A stretch of DNA of 64,000 nt from Sarocladium kiliense (taxonomy: Eukaryota; Ascomycota; Sordariomycetes; Hypocreales; Sarocladiaceae), in contig JAUZTG010000029.1 in the NCBI GenBank assembly GCA_030734395.1, positions 6,448,001-6,512,000 on the forward strand, written 5' to 3'. The notes beneath the pieces were generated by a model, which saw nothing but the letters and a program-made list of their open reading frames with translations, made no database searches and had not been told where the DNA came from. Position 1 is the first letter of the stretch; each line of letters begins with the position of its first letter. The position numbers and the translations under genes are program-made. Positions 20,815 to 34,006 of this stretch are shown piece by piece.

Positions 20815-22736
20815 ATGACGGCAGCATAGTAAGCATGAACTCCCTTGCCGTCAAGCTCCGCCAGCCACTTCCCGGCGCAAAACTGACCAGTGCACGCCCA
20901 ATCCAGCGAGAGCATTGACAACATCTTCTTCGACCTCAGCAAAGAGAGTGGCAAAGTCCGCTTCGCAGAGAGTGGTCTAGGATGGAAACCAATGGGTGGC
21001 GGCGACACCTTCACCCTCGACAAGTCTGCCATTGCCTCCGCACAATGGAGTCGCGCTGCAAAAGGCTATGAGATCAAGATCTTCCGCCGCGATACCTCCC
21101 TCGTTCACCAGTTCGACGGCTTCCAGCAAGAAGATTACGACCGCATCAGCCGCCTCTTCAAGAACTGGTACAGCGTCATTCTCGAGAACAAAGAGCATGC
21201 TTTGAGAGGCTGGAACTGGGGCAAGGCCGACTTTACAAAGAACGAGCTCACGTTCAGCGTGCAGAACAAGCCGGCTTTTGAACTTCCGTACTCAGAGATT
21301 GGAAACACGAACTTGGCGGGTAGGAATGAGGTGGCCGTGGAGATGGCGTTGCCGCAGGACAGCAGCGATACTGGTACCAACGGCCACCTGGGCGGTGCAC
21401 GGGGTAAGGGCAAGAAGGCTGGGGCTGGTAGGGACCAACTTGTTGAGATGCGATTCTATGTCCCTGGTGTGGCGACTGTTAAGGATGGGGGAGAAGATGG
21501 GGACAGCGATGGTGGCGCCGGAGAGGAGGAGAAGAATGCGGCGACGCTCTTCTACGAGACGTTGATTGAGAAGGCTGAGATCGGAGAGATGGCTGGCGAT
21601 ACCATCGCCACCTTCCTCGAGGTTCTGCATCTCACACCCAGGTATGTCTTCACTCTCATTCTAGCTTTGAAAGTGTCATTTGCTAACTCTCGGTGTCCAG
21701 AGGTCGTTTCGATATCGATATGTACGAGGCCTCCTTCCGTCTGCGCGGAAAGACATACGACTACAAGATCCAATACGAGGCTATCAAGAAGTTTATGGTC
21801 CTTCCCAAGCCCGACGACATGCACTGCATGCTCTGTATTGGTCTCGACCCTCCGCTGCGTCAAGGTCAGACGAGGTATCCTTTCGTTGTCATGCAATTTA
21901 AGAAGGACGAGGAGGTGACTATCGATCTCAACCTTGATGAGGAGCAATTGCAACAGGAGAAGTACAAGGACAAGCTCGAGGCGCATTACGAGGAACCACT
22001 GCATCATGTTGTAGCCAAAATCTTCCGTGGTCTGGCAAACAAGAAGATCTCATCACCAGCCAAGGACTTCCTCACGTACGTTTCCCCTCTGACATCCTGA
22101 GCTCAGTACACTTTTCGAACACCCACTAATGTACCGAACAGACACCGTAGCCAATATGGCATCAAGTGCTCCATCAAAGCCAGCGAAGGATTCCTCTACT
22201 GCCTTGAAAAAGCCTTCATGTTCGTCCCCAAGCCCGCCACCTACATCGCCTACGAACAGACCCAATCCATCACCTTCTCCCGCATCTCCGGTGCCGTCTC
22301 CGCCCTTTCCACATTCGACATCACCGTCGCCATGAAAGGCGGCGCCGGCTCCTCCCAATTCAGCAACATCAACCGCGAAGACCTCAAAGCCCTCGAGACC
22401 TTCTTCAAGCTCAAGGGGCTGCGCGTGAAGAACGAAATCGACGAGGACGCAAACTTGTTGGCTGCTGCGCTGAGGGAGCAGGATATGGAGGAGTCGGATG
22501 ATGAGGTTGTCGGTGGGGCTAAGGCGGATAGAGGCTCGGCGGATGAGGATGAGGAGAGTGTGGATGAGGACTTCAATGCGGATAGTGAGAGTGATGTTGC
22601 GGAGGAGTATGACTCTGCGCATGAGAGCTCGGGAAGTGGGAGTGGGGAGAGCGATGTTGATAATGACGACGATGAGGAGATGGACGATGAGGATGAGGAG
22701 GAAGAGCGGCCGAAGAAGAAGTCTAAGACGGGCTGA
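20815..22736 (+). CDS. POB3: FACT complex subunit Pob3 (SSRP1 family)
   Basis: Histone chaperone subunit that works with Spt16 in nucleosome reorganisation during transcription and replication. Four exons: 20815-20828, 20907-21641, 21701-22075 and 22142-22736 (1719 bases, 572 residues, usual for the family). Introns are 78, 59 and 66 bases. The 14-base first exon encodes MTAA plus two bases of the next codon, then YESIDNIFFDLSKESGKVRF follows. The Pob3 N-terminal PH-like region has LGWKPMGGGDTFTLDKS and FDGFQQEDYDRI. The middle SSRP1 domain spans RGRFDIDMYEASFRLRGKTY, FMVLPKPDDMHCMLCIGLDP and ISGAVSALSTFDITV. The C-terminus is a long acidic tail (EESDDEVVGG, DDDEEMDDEDEEEE) ending in a basic KKKSK. 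No HMG box, as in other fungal Pob3. Confidence 0.95.
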
Positions 22737-24188
22737 AGAAGGTATAAGCTGTTTTGCTAGGCCGTTCCTTCATCTTCTGGTTCTGGAGGGGTCTTTATGG
22801 TACGAATAGGATACAAAATGATGTTCAGCGGCGTTCGGGATGGCTGTTTCATTCCTCATACTTCTTCCCTTGTTTCCATTCCACTTTTCGCGCATGTAAG
22901 GGTGACACAGGGATGCTTGCGATAGATCTCACGATGCAAGGTTCGTTCCTCAATGGATGGGAATGTGCGTCTATAATCTTGCCGATTGTTTTGAGATATA
23001 TATCTCGTGAAACCTTATCTCATTCCTCGGTACATCTACACAATTTTTTTCATTCTTGGAAGCTGGCCCTAATATTTCCAACTCTGTGGCCTGATAGTAA
23101 CAGGCAAGGCGCCTGTTCGGGTCGAGGAGTTGTGACATGAGGTCAGGGAGTCATACACTGGGAACAGATCTCGTCGCCGCAAAGGCTGGCAACCCCTATT
23201 AGACGATGGCGTATCATGCGTTTGCCCAGCTCGGAATAAGGTCGTTCTCCTTGCGCGCAGTCCTGGCTTAGTTGCCTTCGAGGGACCTAGTCAGGTCTTC
23301 ACAGAATATCAGTGGCAAAATTGTTATAAGATGCCCCTCGGGCTTTGATTTGTCTTATCGTCTGTTCATCCTCTGATTCCTTCACATGGGCCAGCCAAGT
23401 CAGCTCCCATCCTTCTCGTTCCTCATCCACTGTCCTGTCCATCCGACCAGAAGTTCTTCGCCCCTACACCTCACTTCCAGCACTTCCAAGTTCAGGAGAG
23501 TGTAGTGCAGCATCCTCTCATGAATCTTTCTCAGAGGATCCTCAGATCGCGGTCCAAACATCACCGCTTTCACCTTGTAAAAGATGTGTTTCAAACGAAT
23601 GTCAAGCCCTCATTGTGTTCCGTCGCCGTTTTGATTCCCTTCCTTGCCATGTTCTTAGGAAGAACAGAAAAGAAAAGATAACCCGCTTGCTTTGAGTAGC
23701 CCGTAAATGATGTCATGACGCTTTGTCGTAAAAAGATGATACAGAGAAGTGAAATGTCATGTCCAGATGACGAAAACCCCGAAGGTAACACAAGGAAAAT
23801 TGTGACAATGAGCATATAGGAAAGCATGTGTTGATACGCGTTGGTAAACTTGTCCGGCATTGGGCTTTTGCAGCCCGATGCTTCCCCGTCTATAATGATG
23901 TTGCGTGCGGTCGAAAAGAATCATATTTTGGTTGTTGCCCACTTCAAATAGTGGGCTGTTGAGAGAAACGCCAGTGAAAGATGGACGTGAAGCGTCTGAT
24001 ACAAGTATGTGTCACATAGCCTTCAAGACTGTGCGCGTTTGTGTTGTTGTGGCTGTACATGCAGAAAGCCCATGCGCGCCGACATGATCAGTCCCATCCC
24101 CGTATCCGGGCTTTCTGATGGAGATGTAAAGACAGCTGTGAGCCTCGAGAGTGGAGCATCTGAAGCACATGCTCGCAAGAACATAGAA
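22737..24188. other. Convergent intergenic region
   Basis: About 1.45 kb between the 3' ends of POB3 and the CRIB-motif gene, T-rich in places. No gene recognised; longer than needed for two 3' UTRs. Confidence 0.45.
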
Positions 24189-26696
24189 TCAGATCCGGTC
24201 ACCAGAGCCCTGCTTGATGTAGGTGCGCGGGAAAAGCGCATACTGCCCAACGGGGGGCGCCTGAGTGCTCAGGCTCGTAGTCCTCGCACGCCCACGTCGG
24301 GTCTTCTGCGCCTCGGTGGCCTTGGCAGCAGGGGTCTCCTCGCGAACGATGGACTCGCTAGCATGGCTCTTGTGATACGACTTCCTGCCAGCTGAGGTGG
24401 TAGGGAATGGGATAAGGTCCGGAACCGCATCGGCATCATTTTCGGCGCCGGCGGTGGGTTGGTCAACGAGCTCCTTCTTCGACTCGGGGCTCTGAGCGTC
24501 AGGCAAAGGCTCCTCCTGTTCAGCAACAGAGATGGCAAGCTTGGTCAGCGAAGTGGTGCTTGCAGTCAACCGCGTGGATGCAGTCCAGCTCGAGTTTGCC
24601 GAGGTGTGACGACCGCTGGTGGCATCAGAGTGTGCTGTAGAAGCTGACTCGGTGGTTGAGGTGCTGGAACGCTGTTTAAAGTTGGCAGACTTCTCGAAGC
24701 GGCTTTCATCCGGGTTGCGGTATGGGAGCGAGGGTATCTCGTTCTCAAAATCAACCCCGTCATTGTCATTCGCCGATAGGAGCATCTGCTGGTGGTAGTC
24801 GCCAGGAATGAGGAGCGAAGGAGAGAGATTGAAGCCGTGAGACTCCTTGAAGCTTGACGCGCAGGACATGGGGCGTAGCTTCAGAGAAGACAATTGACTG
24901 GCGCGGTCGTTACGTGGAAGGGAAAAGTTGTTGTTTCCTACCGGCCCAGGACCGAAAGTACCATCGTTGGGCAAAACTCTGGAGATCCTGTCTTCCGGAG
25001 AGTCATCCAGGAACTGAGCTATGTTTCCTCCAGGCCCGGGGGCAAGACGTGTAGTAGTGGGGGTTGTCCTTGCCTCGGCAAGCTCGTCATCAGCCAGGGC
25101 CATGTTAAGAGCGTCGCGGTCAGCTTCCATAGAGGTCCTTTCCCATTGGTAGTCGAAGTTGGCGTCAGCCTCATGCTCATAGCAGTAGTCGATGCAGTCC
25201 TCCCAGTTGTCATTGGGTCCCGTGACTTCACCTTGGCTACCCACCTGGCGGCCATTGATAGCGCCATGTCCTCCGAGAGCGTCAAAGCGACCAAGAGTGT
25301 CTGATGCGCCGCTCATTGGTCGCTGGGATTGCGCCAGGGACCGCAGCATAGGCACAGACTGACTACCGCGAAGTGATGACTTGTTGCTGGCCATGCTGAG
25401 GCGCGACCGCCGGGTATGCGACTCTTCCTCCTCTGGCACATCAGCGAGGGGGGTCTCATAGGTCGGCGTTGAGCCCTCAGGTGAGCTTAGTGGCCATGCG
25501 CCTTCATCAGGGGTGGTGATGGCGTGGGAGAATCGGTTTGGGTTGACACCGAAAGAGTCAAAGTCCGCGGGAGGCATGTACCCGTAGGATGTTGCAGGCG
25601 GCGGAAGCGATTCCTCGTTCAGTGCAGGTGAGCTGAACGGCTGAGGCCGACGGAAGCCACCGCTGGTTTGAGGCCGATCAAAGGAAGTCGGGTAGGTGTC
25701 GAAGGCTTGGCTTGATACGCGCGGTGGGGGCACAGGAGGCATAGGTGGCGGCGAGATAGGGTCTCCAGGAGAACGTGGCGGACGCGGGGGCGCGCGTGGC
25801 GGGCTCGCCCGGAGGTGATCTTGAGACCGCACATGCTTGACCAGGCGGCGAGGGCCGGTTGCCGGAGCGGTGTGACGTCCCATCAAGGCCGGACGCTGTT
25901 GAAGCGGAGCAGTCAATGGCCCGAACTGGTGTGTCCGTGGAGTCTCAGGGCTGGGGAATCCAGAAAGTGGGTGATGTGCCTCGATACTCATGACAGGAGC
26001 GCTCGTTGGGCCAGGGGTACTGAGGTTAGAGCTATCTGTCACATGCTCCCGACGAGTGGAAGCTACATGCTCGAAGTTGAATGGCCCCGAGATTTGCAGC
26101 CTCCGTTGCGCCGCAGTAGGAGAAGTGTCATCTCTCACCGGCTTACGGCGTGAGAACAATGAAGGGACAGAGAGTGTCTCCTTGGCCCCAGCCACGAAAC
26201 TGTCATTGGTGGAAGTGTCGGCGGAGTAGAGCGAGCTTCCGGATGAGCTTTTACTCTCACGGTTCGCCTTGTTCTTCCGCTGGAACAGCCCCCGGCTGAG
26301 AAACTGGACGCTATCGCGATCGCGTGAAGCGGTACTGCTTGAAGATCGCGCAGAGGATTTCCTGCCCAAAGACATGTTTTCCAGAGTCAATTCCCATGCT
26401 GCGCGTTCAGCGTTGTGTCCAGAGCGCATGCTCGACGAGCCTGATGAGGCGGTTCGGTGACCTGGGATCCGTCTCAAGTGTGATGCTCTTTTTGCCTGCT
26501 TGCTAAGCTGTCGTAATCTCTCGGGTGAAGGGGGTCCATCAATGGCAGGCTCGAGCATTTCGGCCATAGACTGGCGTCCTGACGAGCCATCGTCGAGAAG
26601 TGATGAAGCCTTCGATGAAGGTTGTGTCTTGATATCGATACCTTTCCGGCGACTGGTATGGTACTCGGAATAGTACGGCATTGTTGCTGCCCACAT
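24189..26696 (-). CDS. CRIB-motif (p21-Rho-binding) protein, otherwise disordered
   Basis: Single open frame of 835 residues from ATG at 26696; a second in-frame ATG (MPYYSEYH) at 26681 is an equally plausible start. Near residue 202 is ISGPFNFEHVAS, which fits the CRIB pattern I-S-x-P-x2-F-x-H that binds GTP-loaded Cdc42/Rac. The last HVG part is degenerate (REHVT six residues on). No kinase domain follows, so it is not a PAK. The rest is Ser/Pro-rich: a poly-Pro block (PPRPPRSPGDPISPPPMPPV) near the middle, a short aromatic acidic segment (NWEDCIDYCYEHEADANFDY) that looks folded and may bind a partner, and a basic C-terminus. It is probably a Cdc42/Rac effector scaffold in polarised growth; that role is inferred from the motif. 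Confidence 0.85.
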   Translation of the reverse strand: MWAATMPYYSEYHTSRRKGIDIKTQPSSKASSLLDDGSSGRQSMAEMLEPAIDGPPSPERLRQLSKQAKRASHLRRIPGHRTASSGSSSMRSGHNAERAAWELTLENMSLGRKSSARSSSSTASRDRDSVQFLSRGLFQRKNKANRESKSSSGSSLYSADTSTNDSFVAGAKETLSVPSLFSRRKPVRDDTSPTAAQRRLQISGPFNFEHVASTRREHVTDSSNLSTPGPTSAPVMSIEAHHPLSGFPSPETPRTHQFGPLTAPLQQRPALMGRHTAPATGPRRLVKHVRSQDHLRASPPRAPPRPPRSPGDPISPPPMPPVPPPRVSSQAFDTYPTSFDRPQTSGGFRRPQPFSSPALNEESLPPPATSYGYMPPADFDSFGVNPNRFSHAITTPDEGAWPLSSPEGSTPTYETPLADVPEEEESHTRRSRLSMASNKSSLRGSQSVPMLRSLAQSQRPMSGASDTLGRFDALGGHGAINGRQVGSQGEVTGPNDNWEDCIDYCYEHEADANFDYQWERTSMEADRDALNMALADDELAEARTTPTTTRLAPGPGGNIAQFLDDSPEDRISRVLPNDGTFGPGPVGNNNFSLPRNDRASQLSSLKLRPMSCASSFKESHGFNLSPSLLIPGDYHQQMLLSANDNDGVDFENEIPSLPYRNPDESRFEKSANFKQRSSTSTTESASTAHSDATSGRHTSANSSWTASTRLTASTTSLTKLAISVAEQEEPLPDAQSPESKKELVDQPTAGAENDADAVPDLIPFPTTSAGRKSYHKSHASESIVREETPAAKATEAQKTRRGRARTTSLSTQAPPVGQYALFPRTYIKQGSGDRI

Positions 26697-29600
26697 CTTC
26701 AATCAGGCTGGGTGAGAGCGTCGCCTAGGAGCGAGCTCTCTATATCGTAGGCGAAGTCGTCTATGTGTCTGCTTGATGTAGTGTAAGTGCGCAATCCTGG
26801 GGAAGGCCCTCTGTCGAAGAGCAAGTCTGGATAAATCCAAGGCTGTCGAGATATACACGATCTTGAGGTTGATGTTTCGTTTCGAATGGGTCGCAGTTGA
26901 GAAGAAGGAAGAGACGAAGAAAAGAGAGAGATCAGCAAACAGCGTCGCAATCGAAAAAGCGTGGCCCATGTGCCGTTATAGAACAAGAAAGGCGTGGATG
27001 TGGGGGAGTGTGGACGGCGACCCAGGAGGCAGGGCAATATAATAAGAGCGAAGCTTTGATGAAAGATTGATGCAAAACTGGGGCGTCTGGTTCCCTGGGA
27101 CTCTTGCCAGACCCAAATCGGTCGACGCCTGCAAGAAGGTGGATGAGAGGGGTGTGTGAATGTGAGAAGGAGGAGTGAGAAGAAGGACCGGGGAGGCCCA
27201 AGTCGGCTGGGAGGACCCTGGTCGCAATGCCTTGCCAGGATGAGATGCCTGGGTGTACCGAGCAGACTTGGCTAGCTCAGAAGGTGGCTGTCAACCCTCC
27301 CAGTACTCCGGGGGGTTGCAAATGCCTAGGATGCGTAGATTGGCGATTGGATGGTTGAATAGAGGGAGAGTAATGCGCGGGATATGGTGTGCTGCAGGGT
27401 CGAAAGTCTGGACAATGCCGTTCGATGGAGGCAATGGAGGGCCTTCAGCTTCGTCCCGTGCCCCGGACGGTGAGGTCCAGCCCAGTCCGCGCCGAGAGTG
27501 GTCGCGCTGCCGTCTCCTGAGCTGCTGTTGGTGGCTGCTGGGTTGTGCTAATAACCGATGCAATGTCGCGTGGGAGAACCAAGCTGACTGCGCGTCTTCA
27601 TCAAGTCGGGGGCGACGAAAGAAATGAGAAGCCCGCCCAGCAAGCAGACCAAAGAATCCACGAACACACGCAGCCGTTGGTAGGGTCGGGAAGAAGGGGT
27701 GGGAGGGGGCTTGTCAACGACTCAGTCAGTAGTGTAGTACCGTAGGTGCTCTTCTGAGACACTGCCCGCCTCGTGTGCTAAAGACTGCTGGGTGATGTAT
27801 GTCTCACCCAGTTCCCCGTCCTAAGCGCAACGTAAATCCTCCTCACTGTGACGTGACGCTGCCGGCCGTGGGTTGACAAGTTGAATGTCGTGACCTTGGG
27901 TTGAGCGTTAGGGCAGCGATGGGTGCGAACAAGCCCCCAGAATGGACAGGTGTAGGCTATCACTGACTGGATTCGACCAGCGATTGACTCTTCTCGGGCC
28001 GGAAGGCGATGCGGTGCTGCGCGTATGAGTAGACGGGCTTAACAGCGGACCATATAGGGTCAGGATGCTACGGGAGAGGGGCAGCCCAGTCCCAGAGAAT
28101 GAATATTGATCGCCAGAAAGATCGCCTGAACGAGGGTCGCGATCTGGGTGGCGGTAATTGTGAGCGGGATCCAAGTAGGCAATTATAAAATTACAACTGA
28201 CAGCTCGGTCCTCTTCAGCCTCCCATGTGAATAGAATCACTGTCTGATGTTCGACTCAACATTTCGGCGTGCGTTGCTCTGACCACGTCCATGCTCCCAA
28301 AGACGCAACTTCTGGAGTGGATCAAAGGTTCCTGAGAAAACGCAGGAACCACGAGGAACGGCGAGCAAGGTGGCCCTAAAACTGTCCTCTCACTGATCCA
28401 AGAGACAGGATGTGAGCAAGGAAGGGCCTTGGCCTACAGAGCGACGCGTCTGTGGGTATCGCAAAGCCACTTACCAGGGGTCGTAGAAATGGAGCCAGGG
28501 CTTCGCCGACTACAGACAGACCCATCTCCTTCCCCCCTTGCGGCCCCTTTCGGAACCGTCCTGGCCCTCCCTGTCCACCAAAGTGGTGCTACTAGCTTCC
28601 TCGGAACACATCCCCAGCAAGCCCTCTACGGCCACCGCGTCTGAGTCGTGGGTTTGAAACGCCAGATCATTGAGCTAGACGGGGGACGACGTGGACACAC
28701 GTCCCGGAAACGGAGCCGTCGTTCGGTCACTATCCCGGTGTCACAATGCACCAGCGCCGGCGTCTGGACATCTTGGGGCTCAAATAGCCATCACGTTGAG
28801 CCTAGGAGATATAAAGACCCTTACGGCTAGACCCAGATCTTCGCCATTGAAGCGAGGCCATGCTGAGCGTCCCGTCATGAGCTTGCGATTCCATAAGCTA
28901 TATGTACGGGGCTGCAAGTCAATGTCGATATGGATCCAAGACGGAGGGGCCGAGACTCCCAGCAATGACTGATAGTTGCGAGATCACACGTAAGGGGGCA
29001 GGCGAGACTCAACCCGTTGTAGCACATTCTAGGAAGACACGTAGGACCCAGGTGCCGTGAGAGAGAAAAAAAGAGGATCGGCTCCATCAGCTTGGGAGCG
29101 GAACCTCGCAGTAGTTGGCCTGTAAACGCGTGTCTTGGAAGCAGACAGCTTCCTGAACAGGCTGGTGCTAACATGTAGGCAACGAGATCAAAGGTTTGAG
29201 ACGCAAGAGATCCTGATGACAAGAAGCGGCAACTGAGATGATCTGGCACAAGTCGCCGGGGTCAACAGCAGGCGGCCATGCAAGGGCTCCATCCTTCCTG
29301 GTGATCCTTTTGAGTTGGCAGCTACCTCTTTGGTATGGACCCTGTGGCATCATTGTTTGCTGGAAGATTGTAACAGTTACATTTTAGCGAAGCTAGGAAG
29401 CAGGCGGAGTGGTTCTCAGGCCTTCCACCTCGAGCATCAGTCGTGGGACTAGAAAAGAGCCATCTTCGTCATCCTGCTCTAGCGCTACACACGCCCGTTT
29501 ATTAGCGCACAGACGTTGAGTCGTTTAGTCTAGATAGGGCACCGACAGCTTGATGCAGTTTGCCGATGTTTCGTGTTGCAGTGCGGTGATCAGAGTAAGG

Positions 29601-32600
29601 CACACTTGGGGTAGGGGTAATGTCTGTGTGGTGAGCTGTTCCTTTGGAGATGGTGCACAGAAACGTGACGAGGCGTTCGTTTTAGCCGCAGATGTGCGCC
29701 ACGGGAGTATGCGGTCACCAACGTTCGGGCGTTGCCAACGCGAGAGCATGAATCAGACGTTTGAGCCTCTTCTCAGACTGTTCAGGGTGTCGAAAAGACT
29801 AGGCGCGAATTAGGTGCATGCGGACAAGGAAGGCTATTTTGTGCGTGGTTTGCGTCCCGCTCGCGTCTGCGAAGAGAAAACAAGGACGGGGATCCGGTAT
29901 ACTGGAACAGCCGCGAGGGGGGAGGTCTTGGTCAAGCAGCGTGTCTCTACCCGCTGTCGCTGGGCTTCCCACCATCAGATATGCAGGTTTTCCGAGCGGA
30001 ATTCCGCCACCAACGGAGGGGCGTGATACACCACGTAACACATCATCGTGACAGTGAGAAACCATAGAAGTCAAGCAGGGCAATTCCTTGTTCCGGCTGC
30101 ATGGCTTGCAAAGACGCGGTGAAGACTCGTCCATCTAGCCGGCTACTGGGTCCGCGCAAATTGTGGCTTACATGGTACTCGATACTTTGTAAGACTACCC
30201 GAGCTATAAGTTCCAAGACATGTGGTGCGGACGCAAGGAGTCTTGCTGTCGATTTTTCAGTCAGCTTTGGAGAAAGTGCGGGAAGACCCAGTATGCCCAC
30301 ATGAGATATTATGCGCACGCAGCTGCATCGCGACCGCGTGTGTTGAGGATGGCCCCAGTGACATGGATCTGGTCAGCGGAAGCGTCAGGAACGCGCAACG
30401 CTCTGCAGCATCTCAAGACGACATGCATTTCGAGCGAAGCAATTGACGGATATACTTTGCTGTTTTCGATCCATCTGGGTCTTCAAACAGGCTCGGCAAA
30501 GGCCAAGTCTTCTGTTGCCTTCAGGCTTCTCCTCATTGTCAGGGATCCGGGGAGGGCATCAGGGTCCGCCGGCCCGTGGGGAGGCGAAGCCTCTTTTTTC
30601 CATACCCAACAGCCACCTCGCGAGGAACAAGCAGCAGACCAGCGATGACAGAAGATTCCATGTGCCTACATCGACGAGGGTGGGAACCACGCAGCCAACT
30701 CCCCACCAGGGCAGGGTATGGCTTTGAGTAAACCTTGAACCTCGCAACATCAGCCATTGGCAGTTGGGTCGCTCTGGGTCCGCGGGATGCAGGCCGACAG
30801 AAGGTTCCCGCTTCTGAGGGCTTTTGCCAGGTTCAGGGTTTTCCTGTCTTGCTCCTGGATGGTTGCTCTTCTGTTCGAGGCTGGGGAAATATTGGCCGGG
30901 GTGTCCAATGTCGCAAGGGCAAGGCAAGGCTGGTATACTGGTCAATCGAAAACCAATGCCCAGTGGGTGAGGTTCAGTGGTGTAGTTTGGAAGGGGGCAC
31001 GGAGCAGGCAACCCACTGTGACTGTTCAGATCTCTGCTCGCCCGCCGGAACGCGTGTGCCTGACGATAAGGCATGGGGTACCTATGCTAGCTAGGTTGCC
31101 TACAGGGGTCAATAGAAGTCTTTCCTGCAGGCCGCCAGACTGGCACACATCTTCTTGCTGACAGGGCGGAACCGGGGTGTGTGCGTGATGTGCAGATGAG
31201 CGAGCAAGTGGGCGAGTGGATGGCAAAGCGCTCGCTGCTTTTGCGAGAAATGGCCATGAGGAAGAGAAGAGGGTGCCAAAAGGCGTTTGGTGAGTGCATG
31301 AACACCACCTGGAGCTGGGACATGCAGCGTAGTGCATCACCTGGCATAACATAGTCACCAGTGGTCGGTTCTGTGCCGTCCGTGTGTGTAGCGTAGCAGG
31401 TGCACTGCTGGTGCGGGGTGTTGCTTCCTCCGTTCGCTGCTGCATAACCCGATGCACAAATCGCACATGACCATCGAGATGCTGCACGCTCCTCAGTGCA
31501 GCTGTCGGTGGTAAAAAGGTATGTATAGTCGCTTGTAGTGGACTTAAATCTGATGCTCAGCTTCACGGCGCAATACGAGCATCGCATATCAGTGTAAAGT
31601 ACCGGGCGTGCATGTCTGCTTAGTAACGACACAGCCAACGCAGCTGTTTCCATGCTGCAGAAACCAAGAATCTCGAAGATAGCAGCAGCATGACCTTTCA
31701 ACATTGCCTTGCAGTAGTAGCTAGCAGGGTTTCGTGGCTTGACGTAAGAAGCTGTAGGAGATAGAGCTGCCACAGTTCGGATGCTTTCACGGCAGCCACC
31801 TTCATCGATGCCTCGAACCGAGGATCATGATCTCCGAGGTTACCAAAAGAATCACCATCCATCTCGTGCGCGAGCTGTCATCATCAGCTTCATGCGTGGA
31901 GCTCTCTGACAGCGGCAGCGACATTACCCCGAGTTCCCAAGCTCAAAGATGCCATGAAACCGGGGAAAGGAGGATTCTCACTCTCACTACTGACATCTGG
32001 ATGCACGAGACCCGACGAAATTCATGCCGTGGCCACATGTGTTCGTTTCCTCACCTCCGTCAATCTGAGCCTGACATTCATTACAAGCACACCTCTCGTC
32101 CCAACGCGCAGATGGGCGGTGAAGCTAGGTTTGGCTGTCGACCTCGGTACAGGGCTCCGTGTCTTTCTTGCTTCGGTCAAAGACGAGGGAAGGATGAAGC
32201 TCCGTCGTCCGTGATGGGAGTTGGGACGTGCATAAGTTCGCTGGCGGGAGCCAATGGGGGAGCGGACTAAATATGCACGAGATATGCACTCACGTAGTCT
32301 GATGCAGCGTTTTATGCAGTGCCGTCACAGCGAGTGCCTGATTATGCGCTGATCCTCACTGCTCCTCTTGTCCCTCTCCCTGTTCCTCGGCCGCCTCCAA
32401 TGCGGGATGAATAATTGCCCTCAGAGGATCCTCGCACAATGTGTGCTGGTGCCCAGTAAAGGCGGCGATCCATTTCTTTCAGAGTCCAGTTCCTGGTCTT
32501 TCTCTCGCTTGCTTGATGATAGACAGACGCTCTTCCGACCCGCCCATGGAAGCTTCCTCGAGCCTGTGCCGCGGGCACGCATCCTGACAAACCAGGCTCC

Positions 32601-33979
32601 CTGCACTTCTCCAAGCTCGCGAATAGCTGCATCCATGTTGGCTTCCTGTTCCTGCAGGTACCTTTTGGATAGGCACTAACACAGCGTACCTTACATAGCA
32701 CGAGCACTGCAGCGCCATGGAGAAACCGCAGCAAGAACCTCGACATATTTCTCAATATCCAGGACACAAGTCCAGAATCGAGATGCGCCCTCGTCTGTGG
32801 CTGCTGACAGTACAGACGAGACTGTGAATTGGAGGTGTGCGTGCTGCATCGGAAATTGAGCTGACAATGATTGGAAGAGACGAAGCGCACCATGACTTCC
32901 GGCGAACAACGTGGCTTTCGGCCAACGGTCGCAGACGACACGCTCGCCTTGGTCAATTAATCTATTCTGTCGAAACCAGGAACTTCGATCATTCGGTCAT
33001 TGCTTTCAAAGGTCTTACAGATCCAAGCTGTACCGAGCTGTCTACACTGACCGGTAGGCCTTTCGACTCAACCAACAGCCGGCGGATGCACTGCAACCCC
33101 CCCTCGCGGCCTTCCACCCACCCACACACCTCAACATGCCATCCTTCGAAATGCAGATGCACACGGCCATCTCCATAACCCGCCCACCATCCTTCAACCA
33201 ACCATTAGGGCGACCTTTACCCGCTTTCTCCTGCATCTGCGTTCATGCACACCCCGATGACAAGAAGTGCGTCGAGGGTCCTTCCCTGCGTAGTCAAACC
33301 GTCCTGGATGCCGCCAGAGAGAGGCACAGTGAGTGAGGCTGGCTGATATGTATTCCTGTCGATATTCGTCTGCTTCATGTATAACAAGGCTAGTACCGTA
33401 TCCGGGTACCATTCTGCTGACTGAGTTCGTATGTAAGCGTTGACACTCGGCTTGAGATTGATTGAACAGAGCAATTGGGAGAGGTTGGGCCATACCTGTC
33501 ACGACGGGAATAACCCACATCCCTCAGCAGGACTTACGAGGTGAGTGGGATTCAATAGTCGTGCAGGGTTTTCCTCTGCTGCCGGATCCCGTGTTTTTCT
33601 TCGGTCTGGAAATAGAAGATCGATACTTCCCCTCCAAATCCCATAACTATGCTAATAGTCGTTCCTTCACAGTTGACCATCTGCAATGATCGCCTCACGC
33701 TGTCGTCCCTCGCGTGTCCCTTGCGTGAGAGCCCACTCCGCACCAAGATCCCCCCAATCGATCCAGCCTCCGCTGAGTCAACAGCTGAGCCCCAAACTGG
33801 CTGCCCCATATGTCTGTTATCAGAGCCAGGGGTACCATGAAGGATTTGATCTGGTCACCTTCCAGTTTCTGCTGCTGAACTTTTCTTTCGTGGGATGGCG
33901 TGATAGCAGTGACCGCACAAAAGGGGAATCCGATGTTCGTATCAGTTCCGAACCAACAGGGAGCTGTCGTGTTACCGAT

Positions 33980-34006
33980 ATCCCACGCATCCCACGCATC
34001 CCACGC
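33980..34006. repeat. Three tandem ATCCCACGC units
   Basis: Three perfect copies of the 9-base unit ATCCCACGC in a row, within the gene-poor island. Confidence 0.85.

Noticed and set aside
27961..28040. Possible tRNA on the minus strand (GGTCGAATCC)
   Set aside because: T-loop lacks one base and no cloverleaf can be drawn.
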